From positions 89,181 to 153,180 of the forward strand of contig ML996699.1 in the NCBI GenBank assembly GCA_010356995.1: DNA of 64,000 nt, written 5' to 3'. This DNA comes from Trichodelitschia bisporula. Taxonomy: Eukaryota; Ascomycota; Dothideomycetes; Phaeotrichales; Phaeotrichaceae. The notes below the pieces were generated by a model. That model was given only the letters and a program-made list of their open reading frames with translations, had not been told where the DNA came from and searched no databases. This document shows, piece after piece, positions 22,478 through 33,712 of the stretch. Made by a program: the position numbers and the translations under genes. Position 1 is the stretch's first letter. The number at the start of each line of letters is the position of its first letter.

Positions 22478-23884
22478 GGGTTACTGAAGCATCGATCCAA
22501 ATGGCTACAACCAGACACTCTCGATCACACGGCTGTGAGCATTTAACCACAAACGTGGCAATTGCTATCTGAGTCGCAGGGACATCAAAAACAGCTCCTG
22601 AGTCCGTTGGCACGGGCCACACGTGTGGATTCTTCTGAAGCTTCTTCGCCTCTGTCCCCACTATTTCGAAATTCCGTGCCCCTTTGGCAGGGAAATCCGG
22701 GGCGCGAACAGCAGCAGTGGCCAACGGCTTAGCCAATTATGGTCCGGTTGCTGGCTGCCGGAGGGTCGCCGAAGGGTCGCACCATCCCTGGAACGCTACC
22801 GACCCGGTTTACGCAAGCTTTAAGTGGAGACAATCGGCGATAACGGCGGCAACCTGTCGCTCGGCGATAATCTGATAGCAGCACAGCGGAGGGGATTGAA
22901 TCGGCATACGGGACCGTGGCATGGTTCCGCATCTCAAGGCGGGCCGGTGGATGATACCGAGCGGAGCAATGGTGAACAAGCCTTTCAGCCGATCAACGCT
23001 TGATGCTTGGAGATTGGAAAGCTCAAAACTCCATGCTTCCGCACTACTCCAGCAGCATGGGCAATCCATTTCTCAGCCGGCACCTATCGTAGCAATCCGG
23101 GCGGGAAACGCGGAATTGAAGCATCCGGGACGCGCTAATCTGGTAGCGCATAGGTAGCTAGTTTGGTGCGGCTCCACCTGGTTGCAAATCATACATAGAT
23201 GAGGCGGATCCCAGAAGAGCTTCTGCGCTTGATGGGCTCCTTTGCGAGAATGCGTCAGAAGTCCAAAGTCAAGACGCGTGTACAGATGAGAGGTTGAAAA
23301 GCGGAGTTGTAAGATGTCGTCAGCCGGAACATTGAAAAAGCGGTTGCATGCGCACAGTTACCCGTATGCGGCCATGCCAAGGTTCTTTCTTCTTCCTTTC
23401 TCGATGCCGGACGACGTGCATACTTCGTACTCGTAAGCACGATATGCACGCGCGAAGACGGCATGCATGTAGTCGTAGTTACCACGCTTCGGTAACTGAC
23501 AAGCTGGAGAGTGGCAGAGCGGAGTGAGAGGGCAAATGAAGATGCGAAGAGTATAAGGGGCGCCGCAGTTGATGCAAAGGGAGCAGTGAGGTGGTCTGGG
23601 AAGTGATATACGGACTCCGGTGCCATGTGCTGTTGCGCGTAGTTGATTTTTGAGGCAAGACTACTCTTGCACATAGCAAGTTCTGATGTGGGTCGTGCCG
23701 GCAGCGGGGTGCTGCTTGCCCACTGCGATTGCCCTAACCCACGCATCGGCGGCCACGCTCTACGATCAGATCCGCTCATATCAGATCCACCGATTGCAAC
23801 AAAGTTCATTCCATCATTCAGACGTTATCTAGAGACAGCACCCTATCTTCATCAACGCGCAGCCTAACACGTCGCACCAGCATC
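22478..23884. other. Intergenic region upstream of the ABC transporter
   Basis: This 1.4-kb gap lies between the ABC transporter start (minus strand) and the MFS transporter 3' end (minus strand). It should hold the ABC promoter next to 22477 and the MFS 3' UTR at the right. Open frames here lack recognisable content. Confidence 0.5.
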
Positions 23885-25935
23885 TCACCTCTTCCTTCCC
23901 CGCTCCTCCTCCACGGGCACCGGTAGCATCCCCTCCGCCTCCTCCTCCTCCTCCCCATCAAGCACAATCTCATGCCCACTCCCCTCCCTCACAAACATCC
24001 CCGCAAAATTGTTCGATATAGCAATAATCCCCAAAAACCAGTACCCTGTCCCAATAACCCCCCACTCAATGCCCCGGCCGTACAACGTCGCCGCCACCGC
24101 CGGCCCAATCGTCCGCATCCCCGACGACACAGATTGACCCACGCCATGCAGGGTCCCCAGCACGCTCGGATGCGGACACGAATTATTCACCAGGATGACC
24201 ATGGCCGGCAGCGCGAACGTGCGCGCCAGCACCTGCACCGCCAGCACCACGGTAATGCCCCCCCATATCCACACCCCGTTCGCCGCGGCGGGGGGCGCCG
24301 TGCTCGACGGCAGCAGCGCCAGGTACGGCGCTATGAAGTACGCAACCGGGAAAAGGAGCAGCGCGTACCGGTAGCTGCGCTCGGTGCCCAGTCTTGCCGA
24401 TACGCGCGGGTAGACGAAGAGTTGGATGACGATGCCGATGGCGCCGAGGATGGAGAGCGCGAGGCCGATGCGCGCGGGGGGCATGGCGAGGCCGCCCGTG
24501 AAGTGGAAGGGGGGGGATTGGATGTGGCCCGGCGGGTAGGGGTTGGCGGGGTCGAAGCGCGGGGTCGAGAGGAAGAGGAACCAGAGGTTGTTGAAGGTGC
24601 CGACGTGGATGGCCATGAGGCCTTGGGCGAACATGGTGAAGACGACGTTGCGCGTCCAGATGCGCCGGAAGGGGAGCTTGCGGCGGGAGATGGGCTTCTT
24701 TTTGCGGGGTTGGAGCTCGATGTCGTTGTGGGCTGAGCCTAGTTCGCCGGGCTCGTCGGTGGGGAGGGAGGCGTAGTTCTGGCTGGACTTGCGGGATATG
24801 GTTCGCCATAGCCAGCGGCCGAGCTGCTTTCCACGGTCGGGCCGTTCTTGCAGAGCGTGATGCGTCTGGCTTTGTTAGCAGGGGACATTCCACTCGGCGC
24901 TGACATACCTCGTCGAGACCGAGAAACAGGGCCGTGGTCGATATGATCAAGAACATCGCGCTGACCAGATTCGGCAGGGCATACGGCCACCTCGTCATCC
25001 ACCAGACGCCATTCTCACCGCCGATCAAAGACCCAGGACCGAAGATTCCCGGATATTGGCCGACAGGATCGGAGAGCAAACCGCCTGCACACGTTAGCCG
25101 CCGGCCGTACCCGAAGACTAAAGACACGAACCGAGCATCGGGCCGATGATGACACCAACATTGAACGTCATCGGCAGGACCATGAACGCCCGCGACTGAT
25201 ACTTCTTCTCCTTGATGATTTCGGATATCATCTGCTTTTGTTAGCGAGGCCAGAGGTGCAGAAGGGGCTGCATACGGTTCTCATAACCCCCACATTCCCG
25301 TTCAACGCCCCACCGATGCTCCTAAAGATCATAGCCGTCCAAAACGTGCTCGCGAAGCCAAATCCCAGCGCAGACACCATAGTACCCAGTAAACCAATCA
25401 TGATGACATTCTTCCGGCCAAACTTCTCCGAGTCCGCCGCCCGTCCCCACGCCATAGCAGTCAGAAACTGGGCCGCCGTGAACGAAGCCTGCATCATGCC
25501 CGCCTGGCTCGAGATAACCGAGTCCGGCAGCGATGGATCAAACGACTTGAGCTGGTAGTACATATAAGACTGCAAAGACGTCTGCGTGAGGGGCTCGGAC
25601 AGGCGCGCAATCGTCAACAACGCGAGTTGTTCCTTGCGCGGCAGCTGCGACCACGACGCCGTAACCTTCTTAGCTGGCTTCTCGGGCACGGGCGGGGACT
25701 CGGGCTCGGGGTCGTGGTAGATCTCGGTGAGGGCTTCTTTCTGGAGCTGCGAGCTTGAGGACGAGGACGTGCTCCAGCGGCCGTATATCTCCTTGGCTTC
25801 GGCTTCGACATCGCCGGTGAGGGTGCGACTTGATGATATGGTGCTGCTTATTGAGGTCGAGGGGGCGTGGTGCGAGACCCCGGTGGTGGCCGCTTGGACT
25901 GACGGATCGTCCCGCGGGGCATGGTGGGCGCTCAT
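23885..25935 (-). CDS. Major facilitator superfamily transporter
   Basis: Four exons (25935-25276, 25231-25132, 25084-24909, 24865-23885; introns 44, 47, 43 nt) give 638 aa. A Ser-rich cytosolic N-terminus of about 100 residues precedes the first helices. MFS motif A appears as WGRAADSEKFGRKNVI in loop 2-3. The later helices include FRSIGGALNGNVGVMRT and VGVIIGPMLGG. A long charged central loop (LGRWLWRTISRKSS, then PRKKKPISRRKLPFRR) separates the two six-helix halves. The tail is acidic, then basic. The pattern resembles fungal MFS proteins of the YCR023c/ZIF-like type. The substrate is unknown. It lies head-to-tail behind the ABC pump, but the 1.4-kb gap gives no sign of shared regulation. 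Confidence 0.9.
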
Positions 25936-27373
25936 TCAATCTGAGGGGAGGAAGCGGGGTGAGCTAGTGGGCAAGGCTGGGCTGGGCTGGCAAGGCTGGA
26001 ACGCGGAAGCGACGACTTTTTGGAGTCCGGATTTTCAATGAGGATGGGAATTGGGATTGAGGGAAATCTTCAAACAAAGAGTCAAGCGGGAAGATCGGGG
26101 TTGATGGCAAAAAAGCATCAGAAGGCGAAGACGGCATCCGGATTCTGGGCAGGCTTCGTCGCGTGCCTGCATGGTTGCCGCACTGCGCATCGGGCCAGTG
26201 AGGGGGCATGATTGAGCGATGTGCAGCATGGGTTCTGCGGATGCGCACTGCAAAGCCGACGAGTCCGGTCAGAGAAGCGGGAAGAGATTTTCTTGGAGAG
26301 CGGGTTCGGTGGCCGATGTGGAGCGGTAGCGGTCCGGGTAGGGCGATGCGCATGCCGATTTGCCCCCGGCCGTTGGTTGACAACCCGGACAACAACCCGA
26401 CCTGGAGATAAAGGTGCAGATGGGTATCTGGTCGTCGATACCCCGCGTTTTGGAGAGTTGAGTCCATGGAGATTCATGCCGTCATGACGATGTTAACACG
26501 TGATACCTCTCTGTGAGTTGAGTTGGTGTTTTCGGTTCATCCATCACGTCGTCTTCTTCTCTCCTTGCTGTCCCTTGCTTCGCGGAATACGTAGCAATGC
26601 CAACCTCTTTAAAAGTCCGCTCATGTCAGATGCCTTAGCCATCAACCGAACGCTTCCCCGCCCTCATTTTTGCTGACGGGAAACGGTCATCCGTCCGCAC
26701 GGCCAATGTAAGTCGCCTTGTTACACAACAATCTCGACGATCGGTCTGTTGCTGTTCGACGGCGCCAGTACTAGCAAACTAGGGGCGTCCTAGGACCGTC
26801 TCTTGAATATCCTAAAAATAGCCTGGTTGATATGGGACTTCCCGTCGTCGAGTCTGAATTCTACATCTGTAAACTCCTTCAACATAACTCTTTTATTCCC
26901 ACTTCTCTCTTTCCAGTGTCGCATTTCACGCCTCAAGGTCACCATCAGCACGCATTCGCATTGCAAATTCTGTGGCGCGGCCGTCTCAGCCCCCAAAACC
27001 ACCCCGTCGGCCAATCCGAGCCCTATACCGCCCGCACTATATGCACCTCCTCACATCAAGCGCCGACTCAGCCCCAGAAAGCTTTACTTAGCAGATCACA
27101 CTTTCACCCATCGCATCTCTTTTGCGCAATAAGCCCTCCATCGCTCCCATCTCCGACCCCGTCCTGCCCTCTTTCAACCATCGTGAACGCGTATTCTCGC
27201 ATCATTGTGTTCCATCCAACGCGACGCTGAAGCGGCACACCTCCCCGCGACACCACCGCATGCGAACACCCCTTTTCCGCGATCCCTCACTTTCTCACGC
27301 GCGCCCGCGCCGCGCTCACCACAGCCCACGCCCTCCCAGCGCAAATCCCTTTAGACCTCTCATCCCATCAACC
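25936..27373. other. Divergent promoter region, MFS / protease-like gene
   Basis: The 1.4-kb interval separates the divergently transcribed MFS transporter and the aspartic-protease-like gene. A C-rich leader-like stretch runs from about 27150 to 27370. An in-frame upstream ATG at 27260 would extend the plus-strand gene. I see no separate gene and could not find an exon encoding a signal peptide. Confidence 0.5.
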
Positions 27374-29166
27374 ATGCCCCTCTCACGGCGCGCACCCCTC
27401 TCGCGGCGCGCAACCGTCATCCCCGCCCCCATCGTCGTCTCCCCCAGCACCATATTCGACGGCAACGACGGCTCCTGGTCCACCTTCTCCATCAACGTCG
27501 GCACACCCCCACAACCCTTCCGCCTCCTGCCCTCGACCGAAGGCTCCGAAACCTGGGTCATCAGTCCGGGCGGGTGCACGAGCGCCGACCCCGCGAATTG
27601 TCCTGATACCCGCGGGATCAGTCCCGCGAACGGGCGCGCCAGCCCGGGTTTCCTTGCGAACCAGAGCTCGAGTTATCAGGCTAATGGATTGTATGACTTG
27701 GGGCTGGAGAAGGGGCTCAGGCTGAAGGGGAATGGGGAGTATGGGTTCGATGTTGTGGGGCTTAATGGTGGGAATGGGTCCGCCGGTGGGATCAGTCTGG
27801 ATAATCAGATTATTGCCTCGACGCCCGCGGCGGATTACTGGCTTGGACTTTTTGGACTGGGTGTCCGGCCGACGAGCTTCACCAGCAGCGGGAAGAACAA
27901 GAATAGCTTCGTGCAGTCGCTCAAGGCGCAGAATTTGATTCCCAGCGTCGCATACGGGTACACCGCCGGCGCCAAGTACCGTAAGTAGTGTTGTCCAGCG
28001 CGTACATCCGTATATGGGCTGTAACTGACAAGTCAGAAAACGGCGGCACACTTGGCAACCTCGTCCTCGGCGGCTATGACAACTCGCGCATCAAGCGCCC
28101 CATCTCACTCCCCATGACACAAGCGCCCGACCGCGCCCTCCGCGCCGGCGTCCAATCCATAATCACAAGCGGCGACCTACTCGGGCAAACGCGCTCCTTC
28201 ACCGCCACGATCGGGGGCTACTTCGCCGTCGTCGACTCCAGCGTACCGCACATATGGATGCCGCGCCCCATCTGCGACCAATTCGAGGAAGCATTCGGGC
28301 TGACGTACGACCCGCTGTCCGATCTGTACCTCATCAACGACACGTCGCACGCGACGCTGCAGAAGAACAACCCGATCATCACATTCAAGATCGGCGGCCA
28401 GTCCTTCGACGACGGGAACAGCACGAGTATCGCGCTGCCCTACGGCGCCTTCGACCTGCAAATCGGATACCCGGTCTATCTGCCCACGCAGAACTACTTC
28501 CCCATCCGCCGCGCCGCGAACGACTCCCAGCTCACCCTCGGCCGCACCTTCCTCACCGGCGCCTACCTAATCGTCGACCCAGAGCGACAAAACTTCACCC
28601 TCGGGCCCGCGGTCTTCGGCAACCCCCTCCCCAAGCAGCAAATCGTATCCATCCGCTCCCCCACCTCCAATTCCTCCAAATCCCCCTCCGGCATCTCCAC
28701 CGGCGCCATAATCGGCATCGCAGTGGGCGTCGTCCTCCTCCTCGCCCTCGTCGCCGCGGCCTTCTTCTGGCGCCGCAAAAAGCAGCAAAACAAACGCAAA
28801 TCCATCGCCGCCGCTGAACTCTCCGCCGCCGAGCGCGCGCGCCACGAGAGCGGCAAACCCGACTACACCGACGGCGGCGCCGGCGCCGTAGAAATGGGCG
28901 CCTCGTCCGAAAACACCCGCCACGAACTCGCCGTCCCCCAAACGCCGGGCACAGCTGGCTTCTACGCCGAGCGCAAGGACACGCCGCACAGCTTCGCATC
29001 CGAGCTGCCGACCCCGAGGCCTGTGTTCGAGATGATGGGGGATGTGCCTATTGCGGGGGGCGTGAGCGGGACGACGACGCCGCGGTTTGGGGGGAGTAGT
29101 CCTGGGTTGACGCCGACGGGGTCGAGTCCGGATCTAGGGGCGGGGAGGGGGGGAAGGAGGAGGTGA
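27374..29166 (+). CDS. Membrane-anchored pepsin-like protein, probable pseudo-protease
   Basis: Two exons (27374-27980, 28037-29166; intron 56 nt) give 578 aa. The A1-type fold is recognisable: GSWSTFSINVGTPPQPFRLL leads to the first active-site loop. That loop reads PSTEGSETWV, with Ser54 where Asp of DTGS is expected. The second loop keeps Asp269 (AVVDSSVPHIWMP). TLGNLVLGGYD and LTLGRTFLTGAYLIVD are typical late strands. One transmembrane helix (about 425-449) ends in WRRKKQQ and is followed by a low-complexity cytosolic tail. Loss of one catalytic Asp argues against peptidase activity and for a binding or sensor role. The chosen start gives no signal peptide. An in-frame ATG at 27260 does not supply one either, so an upstream exon may be missing. 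Confidence 0.8.
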
Positions 29167-29730
29167 CGTGAGGAGGGGGATGATGTGCCGTTGTTGCCGA
29201 TCACCAGGAGGGGGTGATAGGCTAGCGCGTTGTTCCCAGCGGTTTTTGAGTGCGTGTGTTTGGGGGGTTTGGTGTTGGTGGGGCCTGGACTGCTTGTACA
29301 TACCCTTTTTATCGCGATGGTGTAATATGTATACGCTCCCTGGATGGAGGACGGTGGGTTGTACTGTATGATGGGACGAGGCGGCGTAGTGGCGGCTTAC
29401 GGGTACTTAATTTCAATGTCTGATTGTGTTCTCATATTTTGATGTTTTGTTCAATTCGTGCTCGTCTCGCGGCATATAACCCAATGCCAATCAGGGTAGA
29501 CCATCTCTCGCATCTGTACAAATCATGGTATCCAACCCATTACAGTAAATCGTTCAGAAACCCGCTATCATATCAGCGTCCCAAAACGCCGCCCATGCCC
29601 GCCATGCTAGAAAAAAACCATACAATGCACGCTCTCGCAATTCGCGAGGCACCCATCAGCCGTTATATCGACATATCCCGCGCCCCTTTTGTTCGTCGTA
29701 TTATGATCGTTGGTGTTGGAGAGGGAGAGA
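29167..29730. other. Convergent 3' regions
   Basis: This interval lies between the 3' ends of the plus-strand protease-like gene and the minus-strand 51-aa membrane peptide gene. No ORF with recognisable content is seen; it probably holds both 3' UTRs. Confidence 0.5.
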
Positions 29731-29886
29731 TCATGAGTCCACGCGGCTGCTGCTGACTTCGCTCTCGGTGTCGCCGCGGCGCGCTATGCCCATCCGGTCC
29801 TGGAGCACGAAGATGAGGTAGCCAACGAGGGCGATGGCGATGAAGAGGAGGAGGACGATGAGGAAAATGACGATGTTGCGCTTCAT
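29731..29886 (-). CDS. 51-aa single-pass membrane peptide
   Basis: The ORF from the ATG at 29886 encodes MKRNIVIFLIVLLLFIAIAL followed by VGYLIFVLQDR, a helix of about 25 residues. A short hydrophilic tail, rich in Ser and charged residues, ends SSSRVDS. The positive N-terminus and strong hydrophobic core argue for a real small membrane protein. I do not recognise the family. It could instead be an exon of a longer gene, since an open frame continues upstream to 30096 without an earlier ATG that adds convincing sequence. Confidence 0.45.
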   Translation of the reverse strand: MKRNIVIFLIVLLLFIAIALVGYLIFVLQDRMGIARRGDTESEVSSSRVDS

Positions 29887-30399
29887 GGTTGGGGGTTGGG
29901 GGGGTTTTGTGAGAGGGTGAGGTGGGGAAGGCTGAGAGGAGAGAGAGGTGGTGGAGTGGAGGGTCGAGGGGTGGAGAGTGTAGAGTTTTGCGGGATGATG
30001 CGAGTGTCTTTCGAGAAGTAGAGACTCGGCGTAGCCAAAATGTGTATGCAAAAGCGCAGTTGACCTCGTTGTTGTAGTCAAAGCTGTGAGTTGCAAGATC
30101 TATCCACTCTGTCAGCCTCATCCAAAAAGGCCGCAAAGAGCGCTGCACTTACCAAAACTCAGCAACAGTGCAGCCAAAAGTCGATCAAGCACAGCGCCGT
30201 ATAGTCTCAATATCCTCAATCGTAAGGTCGTAAAGAGGCAGCAAGTTGTCAGTGATGCACCAAGTCTTCAGATGGCCTTCCCAAAACACCGCCCAACACA
30301 CGCACTTTTATTCCTCCCCAGCGACGGAGGTTGGAGGGGTTGGGCCAAACCGGCCACAACACACGGCACCAGCCACTGTGTGTGGGCGGGGCAACGCGC

Positions 30400-30458
<59 letters not shown>

Positions 30459-30952
30459 GGCTGGGCATTGCGGGCGGGCCGACGCCTCGCGTCCCTCCGA
30501 CTCCACTTAAAGCACGCGTGGGCGCGTTTCGGGGACGAGGAGGAGATGAAATAAACTGCGGAAGTGGACGTAAAGTGCGTCGGCGGTTGATTGCTACTAA
30601 ACACGAGCTGCGCCTGCGGTGATGCTGTTGTGGACTGGTTATTCCGAGGGGTTCGGGGGAGACCCGTGTGGCTGGGCCGAGGCTTGGCGCCTGGAGGCGG
30701 CCCGGGGGCGCTAGTGACGGGGCCCGAGTTTGGATGATCGTCGGGCCGCGATTGTACTTGATTGAGCGCACTTTGCAAAAGCAGGAGTTCAGAAAAGGAT
30801 GCGTCAGAGGCGTTGCCGGTGGCATTTCTCGCTGTTGCGGTCGGCTACTATGACAACGATGGTTCTGGACCGCTGTGGACAGGATCCTGGTTTCCATGAG
30901 GTAGGCGGCCGACTGACCCTGACTTCGATCATACTCGGGGCATCGAGGATTC
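29887..30952. other. Intergenic region with 56-nt G tract
   Basis: This gap lies upstream of the 51-aa peptide gene. It is dominated by the long G homopolymer at 30402-30457. Poly-Gly and poly-Pro ORFs across that tract are artefacts of the repeat. Confidence 0.5.
30402..30457. repeat. 56-nt G homopolymer
   Basis: There are 56 consecutive G residues on the plus strand. A tract of this length can form intramolecular G-quadruplexes on this strand and blocks polymerases, so the true length in the genome is uncertain. It has the same length as the C tract at 38357-38412. Confidence 0.9.
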
Positions 30953-31530
30953 ATGATGACCCGGCACGAAAGGGAGCAGTACGTACATCATCAACTTTCC
31001 TTTAGTACTTTGATACTCATTGGCCCAACGAAGGATGGTGTGTCAAAGCATACTTGCCAGCACTTGACGACTTCACCTTCATTCCCTCGGACAAACTCTT
31101 CCATCCAAATGGAACCCAGGCACATCACGGCATCTTCAAACCTCTCAGGATCCCTAGGACGTCAAGATTCTTGGGCTTCATGACGACGAAGCATCTGGCT
31201 CACATGAGCGGGGTGCCCGGCTTGCTTTTCAGGCCGTCATCGCCTGCCACACCTGGTACGGCACTCGACGATATCAAGCCTCCATATCGGCGTAACCTTC
31301 GGCGGTGCTGGGAGGAGGCTTCCAAGCATCATGCCGACTTCGGGTCGCAGTCTGCTGCAAAAGTGGATGAACTCGACAGCACTCTGCGGCGGAAAGGGGC
31401 GAGGGCCTCAGGACTTGATCTAAAGGAGATACGGCAGCGGGCCTTGCGGAGGATCCTCAGCGACGACAGACCGCGAACTCAACCGCCGTCGCGGGTAAGC
31501 AGGCGAAGTTCCATGTGCCCACCATTCTAA
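30953..31530 (+). other. Possible gene or gene remnant, unrecognised
   Basis: An open frame from about 31006 to 31530 reads YFDTHWPNEGWCVKAYLPAL, FIPSDKLFHPNGTQ and a charged C-terminus (VDELDSTLRRKG, LDLKEIRQRALRRIL). Composition is protein-like and not low-complexity. There is no ATG in the frame at a sensible place; it opens after TAG at 31003-31005, right after a polypyrimidine-AG that could be a 3' splice site. A start at 30953 (MMTRHEREQ) would need an intron too short to be credible. I cannot name a family. Confidence 0.22.
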
Positions 31531-31999
31531 AGATGCTCTGGCGATAGAGGCGCCTTCTTTGAACCGTGAAGTTGGCAGTGGTCGTGAGAGTCTCCCTCGG
31601 GCAGCGGTTGGTGAGTTAAGAGCTGCATTCTCCTCAGACTGCATGAGTTGTCTGCCCACAGAGCTGACCGTTAGGCACTGGAGCGCTTCATGGCTGAAAG
31701 GGGGCCAGGAGGCGTATTCGCGTCTGGTGTAGGAGTCCAAGCCCAGAGAGATATCCCACCGTCTGCCGCAACTTGGACGTCCACAACTAGCAAAGTGGTA
31801 TTCAGATTCGGCAATACTTGGTATCTGTAACATGAGGTTGGTACAATACAAAGCCGTTACAAAATAGCCTACATGAACTCGGAAAGCCCGCAACACCCCC
31901 CTCCAACCACCATCACAGTCCGGTCAGTCGAACAAAACCCTCCCAAACATACACCACGCATATCTCCACACTCTGGCCGCCCAATCCTCCTGAACCGCT

Positions 32000-32699
32000 C
32001 TACTTCCCCTCCTCCTTCTTCCCGCCATCCTCAGCTTTAAACTTCAAACTAACACTATTAACACAATGCCTCTCATCCGTGGGCGTAGGATACCCCTCCC
32101 CCTTAAACACATGCCCAAGATGCCCCCCACAATTCGCACACACAATCTCCGTCCTACTCATCCCAAACGCCTTATCCTCCTTCCTAACCACCGCACCCGG
32201 GACAGCGTCGAAAAACGCAGGCCACCCGCATCCGCTGCTGAACTTATGCTTCGCCGTGTACAGCGGCGCGTCGCAACCTGCGCATGTGTACGCCCCGGAG
32301 GACGGCGCGTGCTTGTCGTATTCGCCGCTGAACGGGGCTTCGGTGCCTTTTTGGCGGAGGATGCGGAATTGCGCTGCCGATGCTGTTAGATGGGAGGTTT
32401 GAGGGGTGGGATGGGATGGGATGGAACGCACCGGGCGAGAGCTGCGCTTGCCATTCTGAGTCGGATTTTTGCACGGGGAAGGACATGTTATCGGCGGAGG
32501 AGGAGTTAGATCCGAAGAGCGAGCTGAGGAAGGGGATGGGCATGGACGCGCGCAGGAGTGTCGGTAGCGTGGGGCGGAAGCGGCGGGCGGATGTGCTGAG
32601 TGCTGAACTTCGGGCTGTGCGGGCGAGTGTGTGAGTTGTGCGTCGTGGTGTGCGGGTAACGGTTTGCAATGTGCGGGCTAGAGGGCGGGGGGAGTGCAT
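32000..32699 (-). CDS. Methionine-R-sulfoxide reductase (MsrB)
   Basis: Two exons (32699-32432, 32373-32000; intron 58 nt) give 213 aa. The enzyme reduces methionine-R-sulfoxide in proteins with thioredoxin. Both zinc CxxC pairs are present (YTCAGCDAPLY and IVCANCGGHLGHVF), as is the catalytic Cys in RHCVNSVSLKF (Cys193). The domain begins at QKSDSEWQAQLSPAQFRILR, across the splice. Two AG acceptors lie nine bases apart in frame; the downstream one gives the family sequence. The first 70 residues are Arg/Ser/Thr-rich without acidic residues, as in a mitochondrial presequence. In-frame ATGs at 32543 and 32486 could give shorter cytosolic forms. Confidence 0.93.
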
Positions 32700-33391
32700 G
32701 GGATATATACTGTTGGCGATGAGGCTGTGAGTTGGGAAGCGAGATGCGGAGGTGATGGAAGTTGCGGGGTGACAAATACTTGCCCACATGGGGGAGGGCG
32801 GGGTGGCTGCGGTCGGGAAGATTATGTTCGTCATCGGCCCCGCTTCTGGATCTCGGTGGACTGCGGGTGAGATTCGCACGTGTTGGGGGGCTATTGATGA
32901 TTACTTGTCGTTGTGGTGCCTGCTCTGCAGTATTTGGACTACTTGCTATTTGAGATGGGCCTTATTTGCAATTATAATGTTCTGCACTTGGATACGAGTA
33001 CTCACCTAGCCACTGCAGCCTCGTCGACAGTCAACCAAAACCTCTCGATGACGTAGCGCCTGTTTCCACGAAAGTGTTTTCCATAGCCTCAGCCTCCATT
33101 GAACAAATACTTTGCTAGAACTGCGAATTGGCATTGGAGGAGATGTTAGGCAGCAAACATATGCTACGAAACAACCGGAGCTTTGCGATCACAGCGTAGG
33201 AGGTACCGTACATCAGGTGAGGCATCGCCATAGAGACGCAATGCCTCCGCTAGCAGCTTCACCAAAGTCAAGACCCCGACTTCAAGGACACAGTGAGCTA
33301 TCTCTCTGCGTCCAGCCCATCTTCCATTTCAAGAAGAGGTTCATTCCGCCGCACCCCGCGCTCACACTCGCGGTGACGTGTCGCCTAAGCC
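32700..33391. other. Intergenic region upstream of the MsrB gene
   Basis: The left end holds a TATATA at 32704-32709, only 5 bp before the first in-frame ATG of the minus-strand MsrB gene. The remainder contains no recognisable gene. Confidence 0.5.
32704..32709 (-). promoter_or_regulatory. TATA box abutting the first MsrB ATG
   Basis: TATATA lies so close to the ATG at 32699 that transcripts starting at the usual distance downstream of a TATA box would omit that ATG. They would begin translation at 32543 or 32486 instead. Whether this TATA is used is unknown; an upstream start site would include the long form. Confidence 0.35.
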
Positions 33392-33712
33392 TCAAGCATC
33401 GCCTTCGCTCCGTCCGGTTGGTGTAGACACTGCACGATCTGCCAGCTCCGCTCTGTATGCCAGCAACTTCTCTCTGTATGCCAGCTTCTTCTCTCTAAAG
33501 TCAAGCTTCATCTCCCTGTATTCCAGCATCTTCGCTCTGAATGCAACTTCCTTCGCTCGGAATTCAAGTTCTTTCGCTTTGTATTTCAGCCAGACCCGTC
33601 TGGAGCAGTACATGGCTCGCCTGTGCTGAGGGTGCAGGAGCAAATATGAAGCTAGAATGCTACGAGAGAAACGACGTGCCTGCCCCGGACTGATTTCCGG
33701 TCCGTCTGGCAT
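33392..33712 (-). CDS. Small heptad-repeat (coiled-coil) ORF
   Basis: The frame from ATG 33712 (alternative ATG 33613) gives 106 aa (or 73). Its centre is seven consecutive 7-residue units such as LEFRAKE, LEYREMK, LDFREKK and LAYREKL, encoded by an imperfect 21-bp tandem repeat. The Leu/Phe-Tyr spacing and alternating charges make a textbook amphipathic coiled coil. Synonymous and conservative differences between units suggest selection on the protein. It ends STPTGRSEGDA. The N-terminal part may be non-coding or belong to an exon I have not joined. No family is recognised. Confidence 0.4.
   Translation of the reverse strand: MPDGPEISPGQARRFSRSILASYLLLHPQHRRAMYCSRRVWLKYKAKELEFRAKEVAFRAKMLEYREMKLDFREKKLAYREKLLAYRAELADRAVSTPTGRSEGDA

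Noticed and set aside
30246-30622. Poly-Gly and poly-Pro ORFs
   Set aside because: Produced by the 56-nt G tract, which reads open in every frame.
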